From Chachezhania antarctica (GTDB lineage Bacteria > Pseudomonadota > Alphaproteobacteria > Rhodobacterales > Rhodobacteraceae): a stretch of 64,000 nucleotides of DNA. The notes under the pieces are model-generated. The model was not told the DNA's origin and did not search any database. It saw only the letters and a list, made by a program, of their open reading frames with translations. The translations under genes and the position numbers were made by a program. The stretch spans positions 355,689 through 419,688 of the forward strand of contig NZ_QZEX01000003.1 in the NCBI RefSeq assembly GCF_003646465.1. The letters run 5' to 3'. Below are positions 36,770 through 45,925 of this stretch, piece by piece; positions within the stretch are counted from its first letter, which is position 1; every line of letters starts with the position of its first letter.

Positions 36770-38320
36770 ATGTTCCGCCTGATGCTGACCACCGCCCTTG
36801 CCGCGCTGCCGCTTTATGCCAGCGCCCAGGAAATCACCGTGGGGGCCGCCAACGTGTCCTCCTACCTCGACCCCGGCCGCGACCATTCGAATGTCGGATC
36901 GCAGTTCTACTACAACAGCTTCGACACGCTGATCGACCGCGACCATTCCAAGCTGGATCCAGAATGGACCCCGGCGCTGGCCACCTCGTGGGAGCTGATC
37001 GAGCCCACAGTGATGGAGCTGAAGCTGCGCGAAGGCGTGACCTTCCACAATGGCGAAGAGATGACGGCCGATGACGTCGTGTTCTCGCTGAACCGCATGA
37101 TGCAGGCAACGTTCCCGCCCTATGTCGTGCGTGCCAAGGACCGGCTGGCCAACTTCCCCAAGGCGGAAAAGGTCGATGATTACACCGTCCGCATCCACGC
37201 CGCCCGGGAAGAGCCGCTGTGGGAAACGCTGATCTCGCTCCAGCAGGTCATGATCATTCCCGAAGACTACACCAAGGCGCTGACCGGCGATCCGGACGTG
37301 GCCGAGGACAGCGATTACGAAGCCTTCGCGCTGGCCCCCGTCGGCACCGGCCCCTACCGCGTTGCCGAATTCCAGCCGGGTGAGAAGCTGGTGTGGGAAC
37401 GGTTCGACGATTTCTGGGGCGAACAGGCGCCGCTCCGCCGTGTGAATGTCGTCCAGATCTCGGAAACCGCCAGCCGCATGACCGCGCTGCGGACGGGTGA
37501 GGCCGACATCATCACCAACATCGCGCCCGACCAGCTTTCGCTGATCGAACGGGATCCGGAACTGAAGACCGCCGGATCGGCCACCGCGCTGTTCCACGTC
37601 ATGATCATGAACCAGAACCACCCCAAGCTGGAAGATCCGCGCATCCGTCAGGCGATGAGCCTGGCCATCGACCGCGACGCGCTGAACGAAGCCCTGTGGC
37701 TGGGCAAGGCCGTCGTGCCCTCGACCCACACCATGGCCGAGATGGGCGCGCTGCATCAGCCCGACCTCGTCACCTTCGAATACGATCCCGAACGCGCCCG
37801 CGCCCTGCTGGACGAAGCGGGTTATGACGGGTTCGAGATCACGTTCGACACCGCGTCCTCGTACTATACCAACGGCCTGCTGGCCGCGCAGGCCATCACC
37901 CAGATGTGGGCGGACGGGGGTCTGAACGGCAAGGTCGTCGTCTCCGACACGTGGACCGGCGGCTCCCCCGACCTGATGGCGCGCAACTGGTCCAACCCGA
38001 TGTACTTCGCCGATCCGTTCGGGTCGTTCGGGGTGATGTGGGCGCCGGAAGGCCCGTCGCAAAGCGAAGGCCGGTTCAACACCGATGAGGCCTATGCCGA
38101 CAGCTGGGAGCGCTTCCGCTATTCGACCGACGTGGAAACCCGCAAGGCGGCCTACCGCGAACTGATGGAGCGGGTGAAGGAAGACCCGGCCGTCCTGCCG
38201 CTGTACCGCCCGTTCGAAAGCTGGGGCATGAAGAAATCGATCGATTGGGCGCCGATGCCCGGCCACATCCCCTATGTGCTCGATTTCCGCGCCGGCAACA
38301 TCACCGTCGCCGGAAGCTGA
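36770..38320 (+). CDS. Family 5 ABC substrate-binding protein
   Basis: A 516-residue SBP_bac_5 protein with signal peptide MFRLMLTTALAALPLYASAQ. Family blocks are LATSWELIEPTVMELKLREG, VTFHNGEEMTADDVVFSLNR, the GTGPYRVAEFQPGEKLVWER region, and DPRIRQAMSLAIDRDALNEA. It has no lipobox, so it is soluble in the periplasm. It sits in the middle of the operon and is bordered by hairpins on both sides, consistent with a raised expression level. The ligand cannot be read directly; the phosphatase and phosphoesterase neighbours suggest a phosphorylated or phosphodiester-containing molecule. Confidence 0.92.
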   Translation: MFRLMLTTALAALPLYASAQEITVGAANVSSYLDPGRDHSNVGSQFYYNSFDTLIDRDHSKLDPEWTPALATSWELIEPTVMELKLREGVTFHNGEEMTADDVVFSLNRMMQATFPPYVVRAKDRLANFPKAEKVDDYTVRIHAAREEPLWETLISLQQVMIIPEDYTKALTGDPDVAEDSDYEAFALAPVGTGPYRVAEFQPGEKLVWERFDDFWGEQAPLRRVNVVQISETASRMTALRTGEADIITNIAPDQLSLIERDPELKTAGSATALFHVMIMNQNHPKLEDPRIRQAMSLAIDRDALNEALWLGKAVVPSTHTMAEMGALHQPDLVTFEYDPERARALLDEAGYDGFEITFDTASSYYTNGLLAAQAITQMWADGGLNGKVVVSDTWTGGSPDLMARNWSNPMYFADPFGSFGVMWAPEGPSQSEGRFNTDEAYADSWERFRYSTDVETRKAAYRELMERVKEDPAVLPLYRPFESWGMKKSIDWAPMPGHIPYVLDFRAGNITVAGS

Positions 38321-38328
38321 TCCGTAAC

Positions 38329-38352
38329 GGGCCGGGTGTGCGCACCCGGCCC
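38329..38352 (+). other. Intercistronic hairpin after the binding-protein gene
   Basis: A perfect ten-base stem, GGGCCGGGTG/CACCCGGCCC, with a TGCG loop begins eight nt after the binding-protein stop. No T-run follows, so it probably stabilises the upstream message or attenuates readthrough into the phosphoesterase gene. Confidence 0.8.
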
Positions 38353-38378
38353 CCATCCCTGATCCCGGAGTTCCCCGC

Positions 38379-39224
38379 ATGACGCGCATCGCCATCGTCA
38401 CCGACATTCACCACGGGACCCCGTCCCACACCAAGCGCGGCGATACCGCGCTGGAGCTGCTGGGTCAGTTCACCGACTGGGCCAATGCGGAAAAGCCCGA
38501 CCTCGTGCTGGACCTGGGCGACCGGATTTCCGATGTCGACAGCCAGACCGATGCTCGCCTGGAACGCGAGGTGGCCGAGGTTTTCTCCCGCCTCGACGCG
38601 CCCGTCCACCATATCTGCGGCAACCATGACCGCGATCACCTGAGCGTCGCCGACAATGCCGATATCCTTGGCGCCGAGTTGGGCCATCAGCTGATCGACC
38701 TTGGCGACTGGCAGCTGGCGCTGTGGCGTGCGGATGCGAAGATCCACCGCGACCGCCCGCGCGTCGGGTTCGACCTGCCCGAGACCGACCTGCTGTGGCT
38801 GTCGCGCATGGCGCAGACGGCGGAAAAACCCACGCTGGTGGCCAGCCATGTGCCCGTGTCCGGTCACAGCCAGATCGGGAACTACTACTTCCAGCGCAAT
38901 GCCTCTGTATCCACCTACCCGCAGGCGGACCGTGCCCGCGAAGCCCTGGCGCAGGCCCGTGTGCCGGTTGCCTGCATCGCGGGCCACGTCCACTGGAACA
39001 CCGTGACGACCGTCGACGGCATCCCGCACATGACCCAGCAAAGCCTGACCGAAAGCTTCACGACAGCCGGCGAACCCGCCCGCGCCTGGGGCATGCTGAC
39101 CCTTGGCAACACGATCCACTGGAAAGTGCTGGGCGATGACCCGTTCGAGGCACGGCTCACCCCCTCGCACCTTCGCTGGACCCCGCCGCTGGCGCCCTTC
39201 CTGCCGGACGTGGCCGCGGAATGA
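38379..39224 (+). CDS. Calcineurin-like metallophosphoesterase
   Basis: A 281-residue metallophosphoesterase. The five metal-ligand blocks are present: DIH (Asp9, His11), LGDRISD near 46, CGNHD near 80, ASHVP near 148, and AGHVHW near 199. No signal peptide is visible, so it acts in the cytoplasm. Family members cleave phosphomonoesters or phosphodiesters such as cyclic nucleotides and glycerophosphodiesters. In this operon, after the binding protein and with ATGA coupling to the transporter ATPase, it probably processes the imported substrate before or after the HAD phosphatase. Confidence 0.9.
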   Translation: MTRIAIVTDIHHGTPSHTKRGDTALELLGQFTDWANAEKPDLVLDLGDRISDVDSQTDARLEREVAEVFSRLDAPVHHICGNHDRDHLSVADNADILGAELGHQLIDLGDWQLALWRADAKIHRDRPRVGFDLPETDLLWLSRMAQTAEKPTLVASHVPVSGHSQIGNYYFQRNASVSTYPQADRAREALAQARVPVACIAGHVHWNTVTTVDGIPHMTQQSLTESFTTAGEPARAWGMLTLGNTIHWKVLGDDPFEARLTPSHLRWTPPLAPFLPDVAAE

Positions 39225-40882
39225 TGCAAATGGGCGCTCTGGAACAGCCGATCCTGTCGGTCCGCGATCTGCGGGTGACCTTCGGCGATACCGTGGCCGT
39301 GAAGGGGCTGTCCTTCGACATCCATCGCGGCGAAACGCTGGCGCTGGTGGGCGAAAGCGGCTCGGGCAAGAGCGCCACGGCCCTGTCGATCCTGCGCCTT
39401 GTCGAACGCGACGGCGGGCAGATCGCCGGCGGCTCCATCCGGCTGGGCGGAGACCGCCCGGCCGACATCACCACGCTGCCGCCTGCCGCCCTGCGCGCGC
39501 TGCGCGGCGATCGTGTGGCGATGGTGTTCCAGGAACCGATGACCTCGCTCAACCCGGTGATGACCGTCGGCGCGCAGATGGGTGAAACGCTGGCGCTGCA
39601 TCGCGGGCTGCGCGGCCGCCCGGCGCGCGAGGCCGCCCGCACGGCGCTGGAGCGGGTGAAGATCCCCGAACCCCAGCGGCGGCTGGACCAGTATCCGCAT
39701 GAACTGTCCGGCGGGCTCCGCCAGCGGGTGATGATCGCCATGGCGCTGATCTGCGAACCCGACGTGCTGATCGCGGACGAACCGACCACCGCGCTGGATG
39801 TAACAACTCAGGCCGAAATCCTGCGCCTGATCGCCGAGTTGCAGCAGGACATGGGCATGGCTGTCCTGTTCATCACCCACGACCTTGGCATCGTGGCCGA
39901 AATCGCCGACCGGGTGATGGTGCTGAAGGACGGCGTAAAGCTCGAGGAAGGCTTTACCGCCAATCTTTTCGCCACGCCCAAGGCCGATTACACGCGGCAA
40001 TTGATGGCCGCTTCCCCCCGCCTTGGCGAAGGTGCGCCCGCACCGCTGGACAAGGCTGAGACGGTGCTGGAAGTCCGGGGCCTGACCACGCGCTATGGTG
40101 GCGGGATGCTGTCGCGCACGCCTGCCACGACGGCGGTGCAGGATGTCTCGATCCGGCTGGGACGGGGCGAAACCCTTGGTCTGGTTGGGGAATCCGGCTG
40201 CGGCAAGTCCACGCTCGCCCGCTCGATCATGCGGCTGGTGGAGCCCCACAGCGGGTCGATCAAGCTGCTGGGCACCCGCATCGACGGCCTGTCACGCGCC
40301 GCGCTGAAACCACATCGCGCGCATGTGCAGATGGTGTTCCAGGATCCCTATGCCTCGCTCAACCCGCACATGGCTATCCGTGACGCGGTGACGGAACCGG
40401 CCTTCCTGCATCGCATGGTGGGCCAGTCCGACCGCCGCGCACTGGCGCTGGATCTCTTGCAACGTGTCGGACTTCCGGCGGATGCCATCGACCGCTATCC
40501 GCACCAGTTTTCGGGCGGTCAGCGACAGCGGATCTGCATCGCCCGCGCGCTTTCAGTCCAGCCCCGCATCATCGTCGCGGACGAGGCCGTGTCGGCGCTG
40601 GATGTCTCGAACGCGCGGCGGATCACGGACCTCTTGGCCGAGATCCAGCAACGCGACGGGGTGTCTATGCTGTTCATCAGCCACGATATTGCCGTGGTCG
40701 AACGCGTCAGCCACCGCATCGCGGTGATGCTGAAGGGCGAGATCGTGGAAACAGGCCCGACCGACCGCATCCTGAACGACCCGCAACATCCCTACACCCG
40801 CAAGCTGCTGGCCGCCGTCCCCCGGCTCGACCCCGCCGCCACGCCCGATGCCGCGCGGCCCAGGGTGCCTGTCCCGACCTGA
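39221..40882 (+). CDS. Fused two-domain oligopeptide-type ABC ATPase (DppD-DppF)
   Basis: A 553-residue protein with two complete nucleotide-binding domains in tandem. The first has Walker A GESGSGKSA, signature LSGGLRQRVMI and Walker B VLIADEPTTALD. The second has GESGCGKST, FSGGQRQRICIARAL and IIVADEAVSALD, where the usual DEP is DEA. It powers the DppBC-like permease pair. The C-terminal NDPQHPYTRKLLAAVP is the normal end of the DppF half. It is the last gene of the operon; a GGTGTC/GACACC hairpin (40892-40912) lies ten nt after the stop and could be its terminator, though it lacks a T-run. Confidence 0.93.
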   Translation: MMQMGALEQPILSVRDLRVTFGDTVAVKGLSFDIHRGETLALVGESGSGKSATALSILRLVERDGGQIAGGSIRLGGDRPADITTLPPAALRALRGDRVAMVFQEPMTSLNPVMTVGAQMGETLALHRGLRGRPAREAARTALERVKIPEPQRRLDQYPHELSGGLRQRVMIAMALICEPDVLIADEPTTALDVTTQAEILRLIAELQQDMGMAVLFITHDLGIVAEIADRVMVLKDGVKLEEGFTANLFATPKADYTRQLMAASPRLGEGAPAPLDKAETVLEVRGLTTRYGGGMLSRTPATTAVQDVSIRLGRGETLGLVGESGCGKSTLARSIMRLVEPHSGSIKLLGTRIDGLSRAALKPHRAHVQMVFQDPYASLNPHMAIRDAVTEPAFLHRMVGQSDRRALALDLLQRVGLPADAIDRYPHQFSGGQRQRICIARALSVQPRIIVADEAVSALDVSNARRITDLLAEIQQRDGVSMLFISHDIAVVERVSHRIAVMLKGEIVETGPTDRILNDPQHPYTRKLLAAVPRLDPAATPDAARPRVPVPT

Positions 40883-41465
40883 AGCGGTTCGGGTGTCCCG
40901 GGGGGCGACACCGGGCAGGACGTGCACGCTGGCGGCGAGGGGTCTGACAGAGGGTCCGGCGCGCCGGAGTTCCGGCCAGGATTGCGGGGCTAACTTCAAT
41001 TTCAGAAGACACTATACTATGTGTACAATCCGAAATCCGGACCGACGGTCGCGAGATGGAAGCCATCGGCCGGGTGGCCATCGCGAACGGCGATTTCGTC
41101 GACCCCGGGATTGATCCGGTCGATCTTGATGGTGACCCTGCCGCGCCGGAAGAGGATGGCGAGCTTTGTCCGGTTCACCGGGCTGGGCGGCAAGACCACC
41201 GCTATCGTCCGCCGGGATCCGGACGACACGACGATCCGCGTCCAGGGGGACGTAGACATGGACCGGCGACCCCGAAGACGAGGTCTCGTTCCCGACCTTC
41301 GCGCAGGACCACGGGGCTCGTCGCCCAATCCGTAGCAGTGTCGCCGACGCTGCCGGAAAATCCGGCGGACGTCGCGAGACCCGGCGCGCCCGAACGTCCG
41401 CCGGCTGCCGGACGTCGCCGCGGCGTCGGGGCACCGGCCGGCCGGGGCGACAGGTCCTCCCTACC
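40883..41465. other. Intergenic region of about 580 bases, possibly holding gene debris
   Basis: The start holds the weak GGTGTC/GACACC hairpin at 40892-40912. The middle, around 41005-41035, is a short AT-rich patch (CACTATACTATGTGTACAAT). From 41035 to 41440 several overlapping open frames exist on both strands, none with a recognisable product. On the minus strand two adjacent frames read like pieces of one coding sequence (PVHVYVPLDADRRVVRIP in one, KLAILFRRGRVTIKIDRI in the next), so a frameshifted remnant is possible but unproven. Confidence 0.4.
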
Positions 41466-44393
41466 CTAGACGAACCAGTCTTCGTCCAGGGTGGCGGTGT
41501 CCCGGATGCCTCTCAGGCGCACCAGGTGCTCCGGGCCGGTGCCATCGGTGCCATCGAGATCGAAGTCGAGGTACGAGCTGCTCCCGCTTGCCTTGCTGAG
41601 CCCCAGCACCCCGTCGGCCAGCGCCTGTTGCAGCGTCAGGCCATTGTCCGCCAGCAGGTCGGAGACGTCGAACCTGTCGCCGGCACGGATTGAGAAATCG
41701 TAGATGCGATCGCCCTGGTCGGCGACCGACGAGAACACGAACACGTCGGCCCCGGAGCCGCCGCGGATCCGGTCTTCGCCTCCGCCGCCGTCGATCGTGT
41801 CGTTGCCGGATCCGCCTTCGATCCGGTCGTCTCCCCAGCCGCCCCGGACGATGTCGTCGCCGGTCTCGCCGGAGAGCCTGTCCGCGCCGCCGCCGCCGGT
41901 CAGAACATCGTTCTGGGAACCGCCCCGCAGACTGTCTTCGCCCTCGCCGCCCGACAGCTGGTCGTCGCCCGCGCCTCCATAGACCCGGTCATCGCCGGCA
42001 CCGCCGGTGACCACATCGCTGCCGTCATCGCCGTACAGACGGTCATCGCCCGCACCGCCCGTCAGGGTATCATCGCCCGCCCGGCCATAGAGCGTGTCCT
42101 TCCCCGCGTCGCCGGAGACGCTGTCGTTGCCGGCATCGCCGTACATGCGGTCATCTCCCAGCCCGCCTTCCAGCGTGTCGTCGCCCGCACCGCCCATCAG
42201 CTTGTCGCGGCCATCGCCGCCCGTCAGGGTATCGGTCCCGTCGTCGCCAACCAGCCGGTCATCGTCATCGCCCCCCAGCAGCGTGTCTGTGCCCTCCCCG
42301 CCGTAAAGGGTGTTCCGGCCTGCGCCGCCATGCAGCACATCGTTGCCGGAATCGCCGTAGAGCCGGTCATTGCCATCCCCGCCGATCATCGTGTCGCGGC
42401 CGGCCCCGCCATAGGCCCGGTCGTTGCCGTCGCCGGCTTCGAACCGGTCGTCGCCGTCACCGCCATCAAGGGTGTCCTTGCCCGCGCCGCCCACGAGGGT
42501 GTCGTTGCCTGCGAACCCGTACATCCGGTCGTTGCCGTCGTTGCCTTCGAGCCGGTTGTCGCTGGCATTGCCCGACACCCGGTCGTTGCCTTCACCGGCG
42601 ACCACGTTCTCGATGACCGTGCCATCCGCGATGTAGAGTTTCTTGCCCGAGACCCGGCCCGGCTTGTCGCCATCCAGGTAGATCCTCACGTCGCCTGCGA
42701 TCGCGGTGGCATCCACCGTGTCGATGCCGCCGTCCGTGTCGGACAGGAGATGGCCATAGCGGCTCCAGGTGCTGACGAGCGCTTCGGTCAGCGTGTAGAC
42801 CGTGTCGATCTCGGTATCGCCTCCGGTGTCTCCGCCCGTATCGTCGCCTGTGTCGTCACCCGTGTCGTCTCCCGTGTCGTCGCCGGGGCCCGTGTCGTCG
42901 CCGACGGTATCGTCGCCGGTATCCCCGGTGCCGGTGTCGCCGCCGCCCGTATCGCCCCCGGTGTCATCGCCCGTCTCGTCGCCCGTGTCATCGCCCGTGC
43001 CGGTATCACCGGTGCCCGTATCCCCGCTTCCACCGCCGGTCAGGAAGCTGGCCGGATCCGTGTTCGGATTCATGCCGGCAAGGAAGGCCAGCCGGACGGC
43101 CGCCGCCCCGCCGGTGCCGTCCGCATCGATCATCAGGTTCGCCCCGCCCGACGCCGCGGTCAGCCGGATGACGCCGTCGGCAATGGCATTCGCCACCGCC
43201 GACGCCCCGGTATAGCCGAGCGTGGTCAGGATCCCGTTCAGGTCGATGCGGTCGCCTGCGCCGACGGACAGATCGGCGATGGTATCGCCTGCATCGTCCA
43301 GCGACGTATAGGTGAACAGGTCCGCCCCGGCGCCCCCGTGCAGGGTATCCGCCCCGCCGCCGCCGATCAGCGTATCCCTGCCGGCCCCGCCGTGGATCGT
43401 GTCGTTGCCGGCCCCGGAGGACAGGACGTTGTTGGCATGGTTGCCCGTGATCGTGTCGTTCCCCGCCCCGGTCACGGCATTTTCGATCACTGTGCCGCGG
43501 GCGATCGACAGGTTGCCGGTCAGGTTGTCGATATCCGAATAGGTCTCGGCCACCAGGCTCAGGCGCTGGGAGGCGTTGCGGCTGGCCAGATCGATCAGGT
43601 CCGTCCCGCCATTGTCCAGAAGACAGACCGCCCAGCTTCCCGGCAGGTCCATGCCGAACTGGTCCAGAGTGGTGTTGTCGCCATAGGTGGTGTTGCCGGT
43701 ATTGATCGTGGTCGGCGTGCCGTAAAGGTTCTGGATCGCCACGATGTCGGCCATCTGCAGCGTCGCGGTGTAGGCCGTGTCGTTGGTGACGTTCGGGTTC
43801 CGCCCCTGGCTGAAGTAGGACATGACCGTCATCGACCAGCTGTCATTGGCAAACAGCGCGTCCCGGTTGTAGCTGGCGCTGCCGTTGTAGTTCCCGGCAT
43901 GGCCCAGCCCCAGCGCGTGGCCGATCTCGTGCATGTAGGTCTGCAGGTAGTACCCGCCGTAGGACTGCCAGCTGTCGTGCACGTTGACCTTGGACGACAC
44001 GATTTCGTTGCCCATCGTGGCCGAGGTCGAATAGGCGCCCGAACGGTTGGACGAAAAGGTGATGTCGGCGCTGGACGATTGCACGAACTGCAGGCCCGTG
44101 ACCTGTTCCCACGCCTCCAGCGCCTGCAGCGCCGTGGCCTTTGCGGTCGATCCCAGGGCGTTCAGGTTGACGGTGATCGTTCCGCCGGTCTGGACGTCGA
44201 AGCTCCGGTTGCCGTAGCCCATCGAGTTCCAGAACCCGTGGGTCAGCTGGTAGGCCGCCTGGTCCACCGTGTAGGTCGGCAGCGCCCCCGCGGACGACAC
44301 GCTGGCGCCGGACGTGTTGGAATCGAGGTTGACGAGGCCATGGCTGTCATAGCCGGTGGTCGAAGGGTCAAGCGCTTGGCACATTTGGCACAT
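41466..44393 (-). CDS. Serralysin-like RTX metalloprotease (M10B)
   Basis: A 975-residue secreted zinc protease. The catalytic domain is N-terminal. [11 protein letters not shown] (His155, His159, His165) binds zinc, and the Met-turn [10 protein letters not shown] gives Met191 and the zinc-side Tyr193. A first small RTX block ([19 protein letters not shown]) is followed by a linker of about 75 residues made almost only of Asp, Thr and Gly (residues about 454-528). A long second block has about 20 GGxGxDxLxG calcium-binding nonapeptides (about 600-880), with a serralysin-C-like end closing in DEDWFV. There is no N-terminal signal peptide, as expected for type I secretion with a C-terminal signal. 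The MCQMC start is typical of alphaproteobacterial members. No type I secretion genes are in the window. Confidence 0.95.
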   Translation of the reverse strand: MCQMCQALDPSTTGYDSHGLVNLDSNTSGASVSSAGALPTYTVDQAAYQLTHGFWNSMGYGNRSFDVQTGGTITVNLNALGSTAKATALQALEAWEQVTGLQFVQSSSADITFSSNRSGAYSTSATMGNEIVSSKVNVHDSWQSYGGYYLQTYMHEIGHALGLGHAGNYNGSASYNRDALFANDSWSMTVMSYFSQGRNPNVTNDTAYTATLQMADIVAIQNLYGTPTTINTGNTTYGDNTTLDQFGMDLPGSWAVCLLDNGGTDLIDLASRNASQRLSLVAETYSDIDNLTGNLSIARGTVIENAVTGAGNDTITGNHANNVLSSGAGNDTIHGGAGRDTLIGGGGADTLHGGAGADLFTYTSLDDAGDTIADLSVGAGDRIDLNGILTTLGYTGASAVANAIADGVIRLTAASGGANLMIDADGTGGAAAVRLAFLAGMNPNTDPASFLTGGGSGDTGTGDTGTGDDTGDETGDDTGGDTGGGDTGTGDTGDDTVGDDTGPGDDTGDDTGDDTGDDTGGDTGGDTEIDTVYTLTEALVSTWSRYGHLLSDTDGGIDTVDATAIAGDVRIYLDGDKPGRVSGKKLYIADGTVIENVVAGEGNDRVSGNASDNRLEGNDGNDRMYGFAGNDTLVGGAGKDTLDGGDGDDRFEAGDGNDRAYGGAGRDTMIGGDGNDRLYGDSGNDVLHGGAGRNTLYGGEGTDTLLGGDDDDRLVGDDGTDTLTGGDGRDKLMGGAGDDTLEGGLGDDRMYGDAGNDSVSGDAGKDTLYGRAGDDTLTGGAGDDRLYGDDGSDVVTGGAGDDRVYGGAGDDQLSGGEGEDSLRGGSQNDVLTGGGGADRLSGETGDDIVRGGWGDDRIEGGSGNDTIDGGGGEDRIRGGSGADVFVFSSVADQGDRIYDFSIRAGDRFDVSDLLADNGLTLQQALADGVLGLSKASGSSSYLDFDLDGTDGTGPEHLVRLRGIRDTATLDEDWFV

Positions 44394-44452
44394 GAAAGGT
44401 CACCTTGTCTGAAGGGAGGAGCCCCCGCTCCCCGAAGAACGAAAACGAAATG

Positions 44453-44881
44453 TCAGAAGGGCAGGCCGGAGTTCCGGACGAGCAGCTCCGCGAAATCGCG
44501 CAGCATGTGGTCCTGGATCGTGTGGTCCATGACGGTCAGACCCAGGCTCGGGCCGCTGGTGGCGGGCCCGGTGCCCGTCTGCCAGCTGAGATGGCCGCGG
44601 ACCCGTGTCCCGGTGCTGTCTTCCTGATGATAGCGGACCAGCGTTCCTGCCCGGTCAGGCGCCCCTGCCCCGTCCGCGGGAACCGGGCGCACGATCGCGC
44701 CGCCCGCATGGTCGGCCAGCGCCTGCGTCAGCGCCGCGCACAGCACCGGGCCTGCCTCGCACTGGATCAGGATCTCGGCTTGCGCGCTGCCGGCGTATCC
44801 GCGGGCCGCTTCGGGCGCCCACAGAAGGAGCGCCGTCGCAACCGACGGCAGCAGGGCTGGAAGGGAAAGGCGAGCGGACAT
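44453..44881 (-). CDS. Small secreted protein upstream of the protease (142 aa)
   Basis: A 142-residue protein starting at ATG 44881 with a signal peptide, LSLPALLPSVATALLLWAPE, cleaved near ARGYAGSAQA. The mature part is about 110 residues with two cysteines close together (IQCEAGPVLCAAL) and a strand-rich middle (GTLVRYHQEDSTGTRVRGHLSW). It ends in a helix (HMLRDFAELLVRNSGLPF). I recognise no family. It is the first gene of a two-gene unit with the serralysin, 59 nt upstream of it. Serralysin operons in gammaproteobacteria carry a periplasmic inhibitor of similar size (Inh, about 110 residues mature). This could be a functional analogue, but sequence similarity is not evident to me. Confidence 0.7.
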   Translation of the reverse strand: MSARLSLPALLPSVATALLLWAPEAARGYAGSAQAEILIQCEAGPVLCAALTQALADHAGGAIVRPVPADGAGAPDRAGTLVRYHQEDSTGTRVRGHLSWQTGTGPATSGPSLGLTVMDHTIQDHMLRDFAELLVRNSGLPF

Positions 44882-45251
44882 GCGTGAACGGCCCCGTGGC
44901 ACTGGCTCCGGATTTACCGGATGAGGATGCGGGCCGTTCTGACTCTGCTTTGGTATAGTGTGGGGGTATCTCGTATGGACGTGGCCAATGTTGGTCCGGA
45001 ATGTGACCAAAGCGTGGCCAATGCGGTTCGGGCCGGTCCTGCGCCTTCAGACGCGCACCGGGCCGTCGCAGGTCATTGGCACGCGGGGTTCCGCCGTGCC
45101 CCGTCGGCCCCGTTCGGCGGGCCGATATGCGGGACAGGTGTTGTCACGGTCCCTTGGGGTGTTTGAGCAGCCGGGTGGCCGTGTGCGATGGCGCTGCCGA
45201 AACCGCCATCGGTTTTCATCGGGCTGCGCGACAAGCGGACCCCGGTGGGAC
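44882..45251. other. Intergenic region upstream of the protease operon, with an inverted repeat
   Basis: No gene is supported in these 370 bases. An inverted repeat TTGGTC-cggaatgt-GACCAA lies at 44991-45010, about 110 nt upstream of the small secreted protein. A directly repeated GTGGCCAATG flanks it (44981-44990 and 45014-45023). The combination resembles an operator for the leftward protease operon. The bases beyond 45100 are probably the 3' trailer of the flavoprotein operon. Confidence 0.45.
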
Positions 45252-45866
45252 CTACCAGAGGTCCTTGCGGTAATTGTCTTCCAGCCGTTCGTCGATCTGT
45301 TCGGCCGCGTCCGCGATGGCCGTCTGGTCGCGCAGGATCTGGCCCAGCGTCGGCATCTCGGACCGCTCGGGCCAGGTTTCGGGCTTCCACAGACCGGAGC
45401 GGATGAAGGCCTTCGAACAATGCATGTAAAGCTCCTCGATCCGCACGATCAGGACCGACAGCGCGGGCCGGCCGTTCATGCCCAGGCGTTCGCACATGTC
45501 GGGATCCGCCGTGATCCGGGCGGTGCCGTTGATCCGCAAGGTCTCGTTCATGCCGGGGATCATGAAGATCAGGCCCACGGCCGGGTTCTGGACGATGTTT
45601 TCCAGCGTATCGAGACGATTGTTCCCGGGCCGGTCGGGCAGCGCGATGGTGCGGTCGTCCAGAACCTGCGCAAAGCCGGGACCGTCGCCGCGCGGAGTGA
45701 CATCGCCCAGCCCGTCGGGGCCCTGCGTGCCGATCAGGGCAAAGGGCGACAGGGCCATGAACCGTTTTGAATGGGGTTCCAGCGCGGTCAGCTGCTTGCG
45801 CAGCGCGCCTTCCGAGGCCGGGCGGTAGACCTTGCGCAGGTCCTCGATGCTTTCGATGTAGTCCAT
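45252..45866 (-). CDS. PPOX-type FMN flavoprotein (MSMEG_1061-like)
   Basis: A 204-residue split-barrel flavoprotein. The opening MDYIESIEDLRKVYR and the block SPFALIGTQGPDGLGDVTPRGD fit the pyridoxamine-phosphate-oxidase-like family of the MSMEG_1061 type. So do LPDRPGNNRLDTLENIVQNP and GLIFMIPGMNETLRINGTA. The C-terminal RIEELYMHCSKAFIRSGLW carries the histidine-cysteine typical of this subfamily. It would bind FMN or F420 and act as an oxidoreductase; the substrate is unknown. It is the last gene of the eight-gene operon, separated from the binding-protein gene by a strong hairpin, and it is the second split-barrel flavoprotein of that operon. Confidence 0.88.
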   Translation of the reverse strand: MDYIESIEDLRKVYRPASEGALRKQLTALEPHSKRFMALSPFALIGTQGPDGLGDVTPRGDGPGFAQVLDDRTIALPDRPGNNRLDTLENIVQNPAVGLIFMIPGMNETLRINGTARITADPDMCERLGMNGRPALSVLIVRIEELYMHCSKAFIRSGLWKPETWPERSEMPTLGQILRDQTAIADAAEQIDERLEDNYRKDLW

Positions 45867-45889
45867 GGCGTTCACTTTCCTGACTGTCG

Positions 45890-45914
45890 CCGGGGCGCGG
45901 ATCCCGCGCCCCGG
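45890..45914 (-). other. Strong intercistronic hairpin after the binding-protein gene
   Basis: An eleven-base perfect inverted repeat, CCGGGGCGCGG and CCGCGCCCCGG, with a three-base loop lies 12 nt after the binding-protein stop (minus-strand transcript). There is no U-run, so mRNA protection or partial attenuation is more likely than full termination. Confidence 0.8.
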
Positions 45915-45925
45915 ACCTGATGGGC

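Noticed and set aside
41021..41469. Small plus-strand genes in the gap before the protease
   Set aside because: No ribosome binding site, no recognisable product, and competing frames on both strands of similar quality.
41700..42620. Regularly spaced DNA repeats that might suggest a CRISPR array
   Set aside because: They are the coding repeats of the RTX nonapeptides, in frame, degenerate, and without unique spacers.
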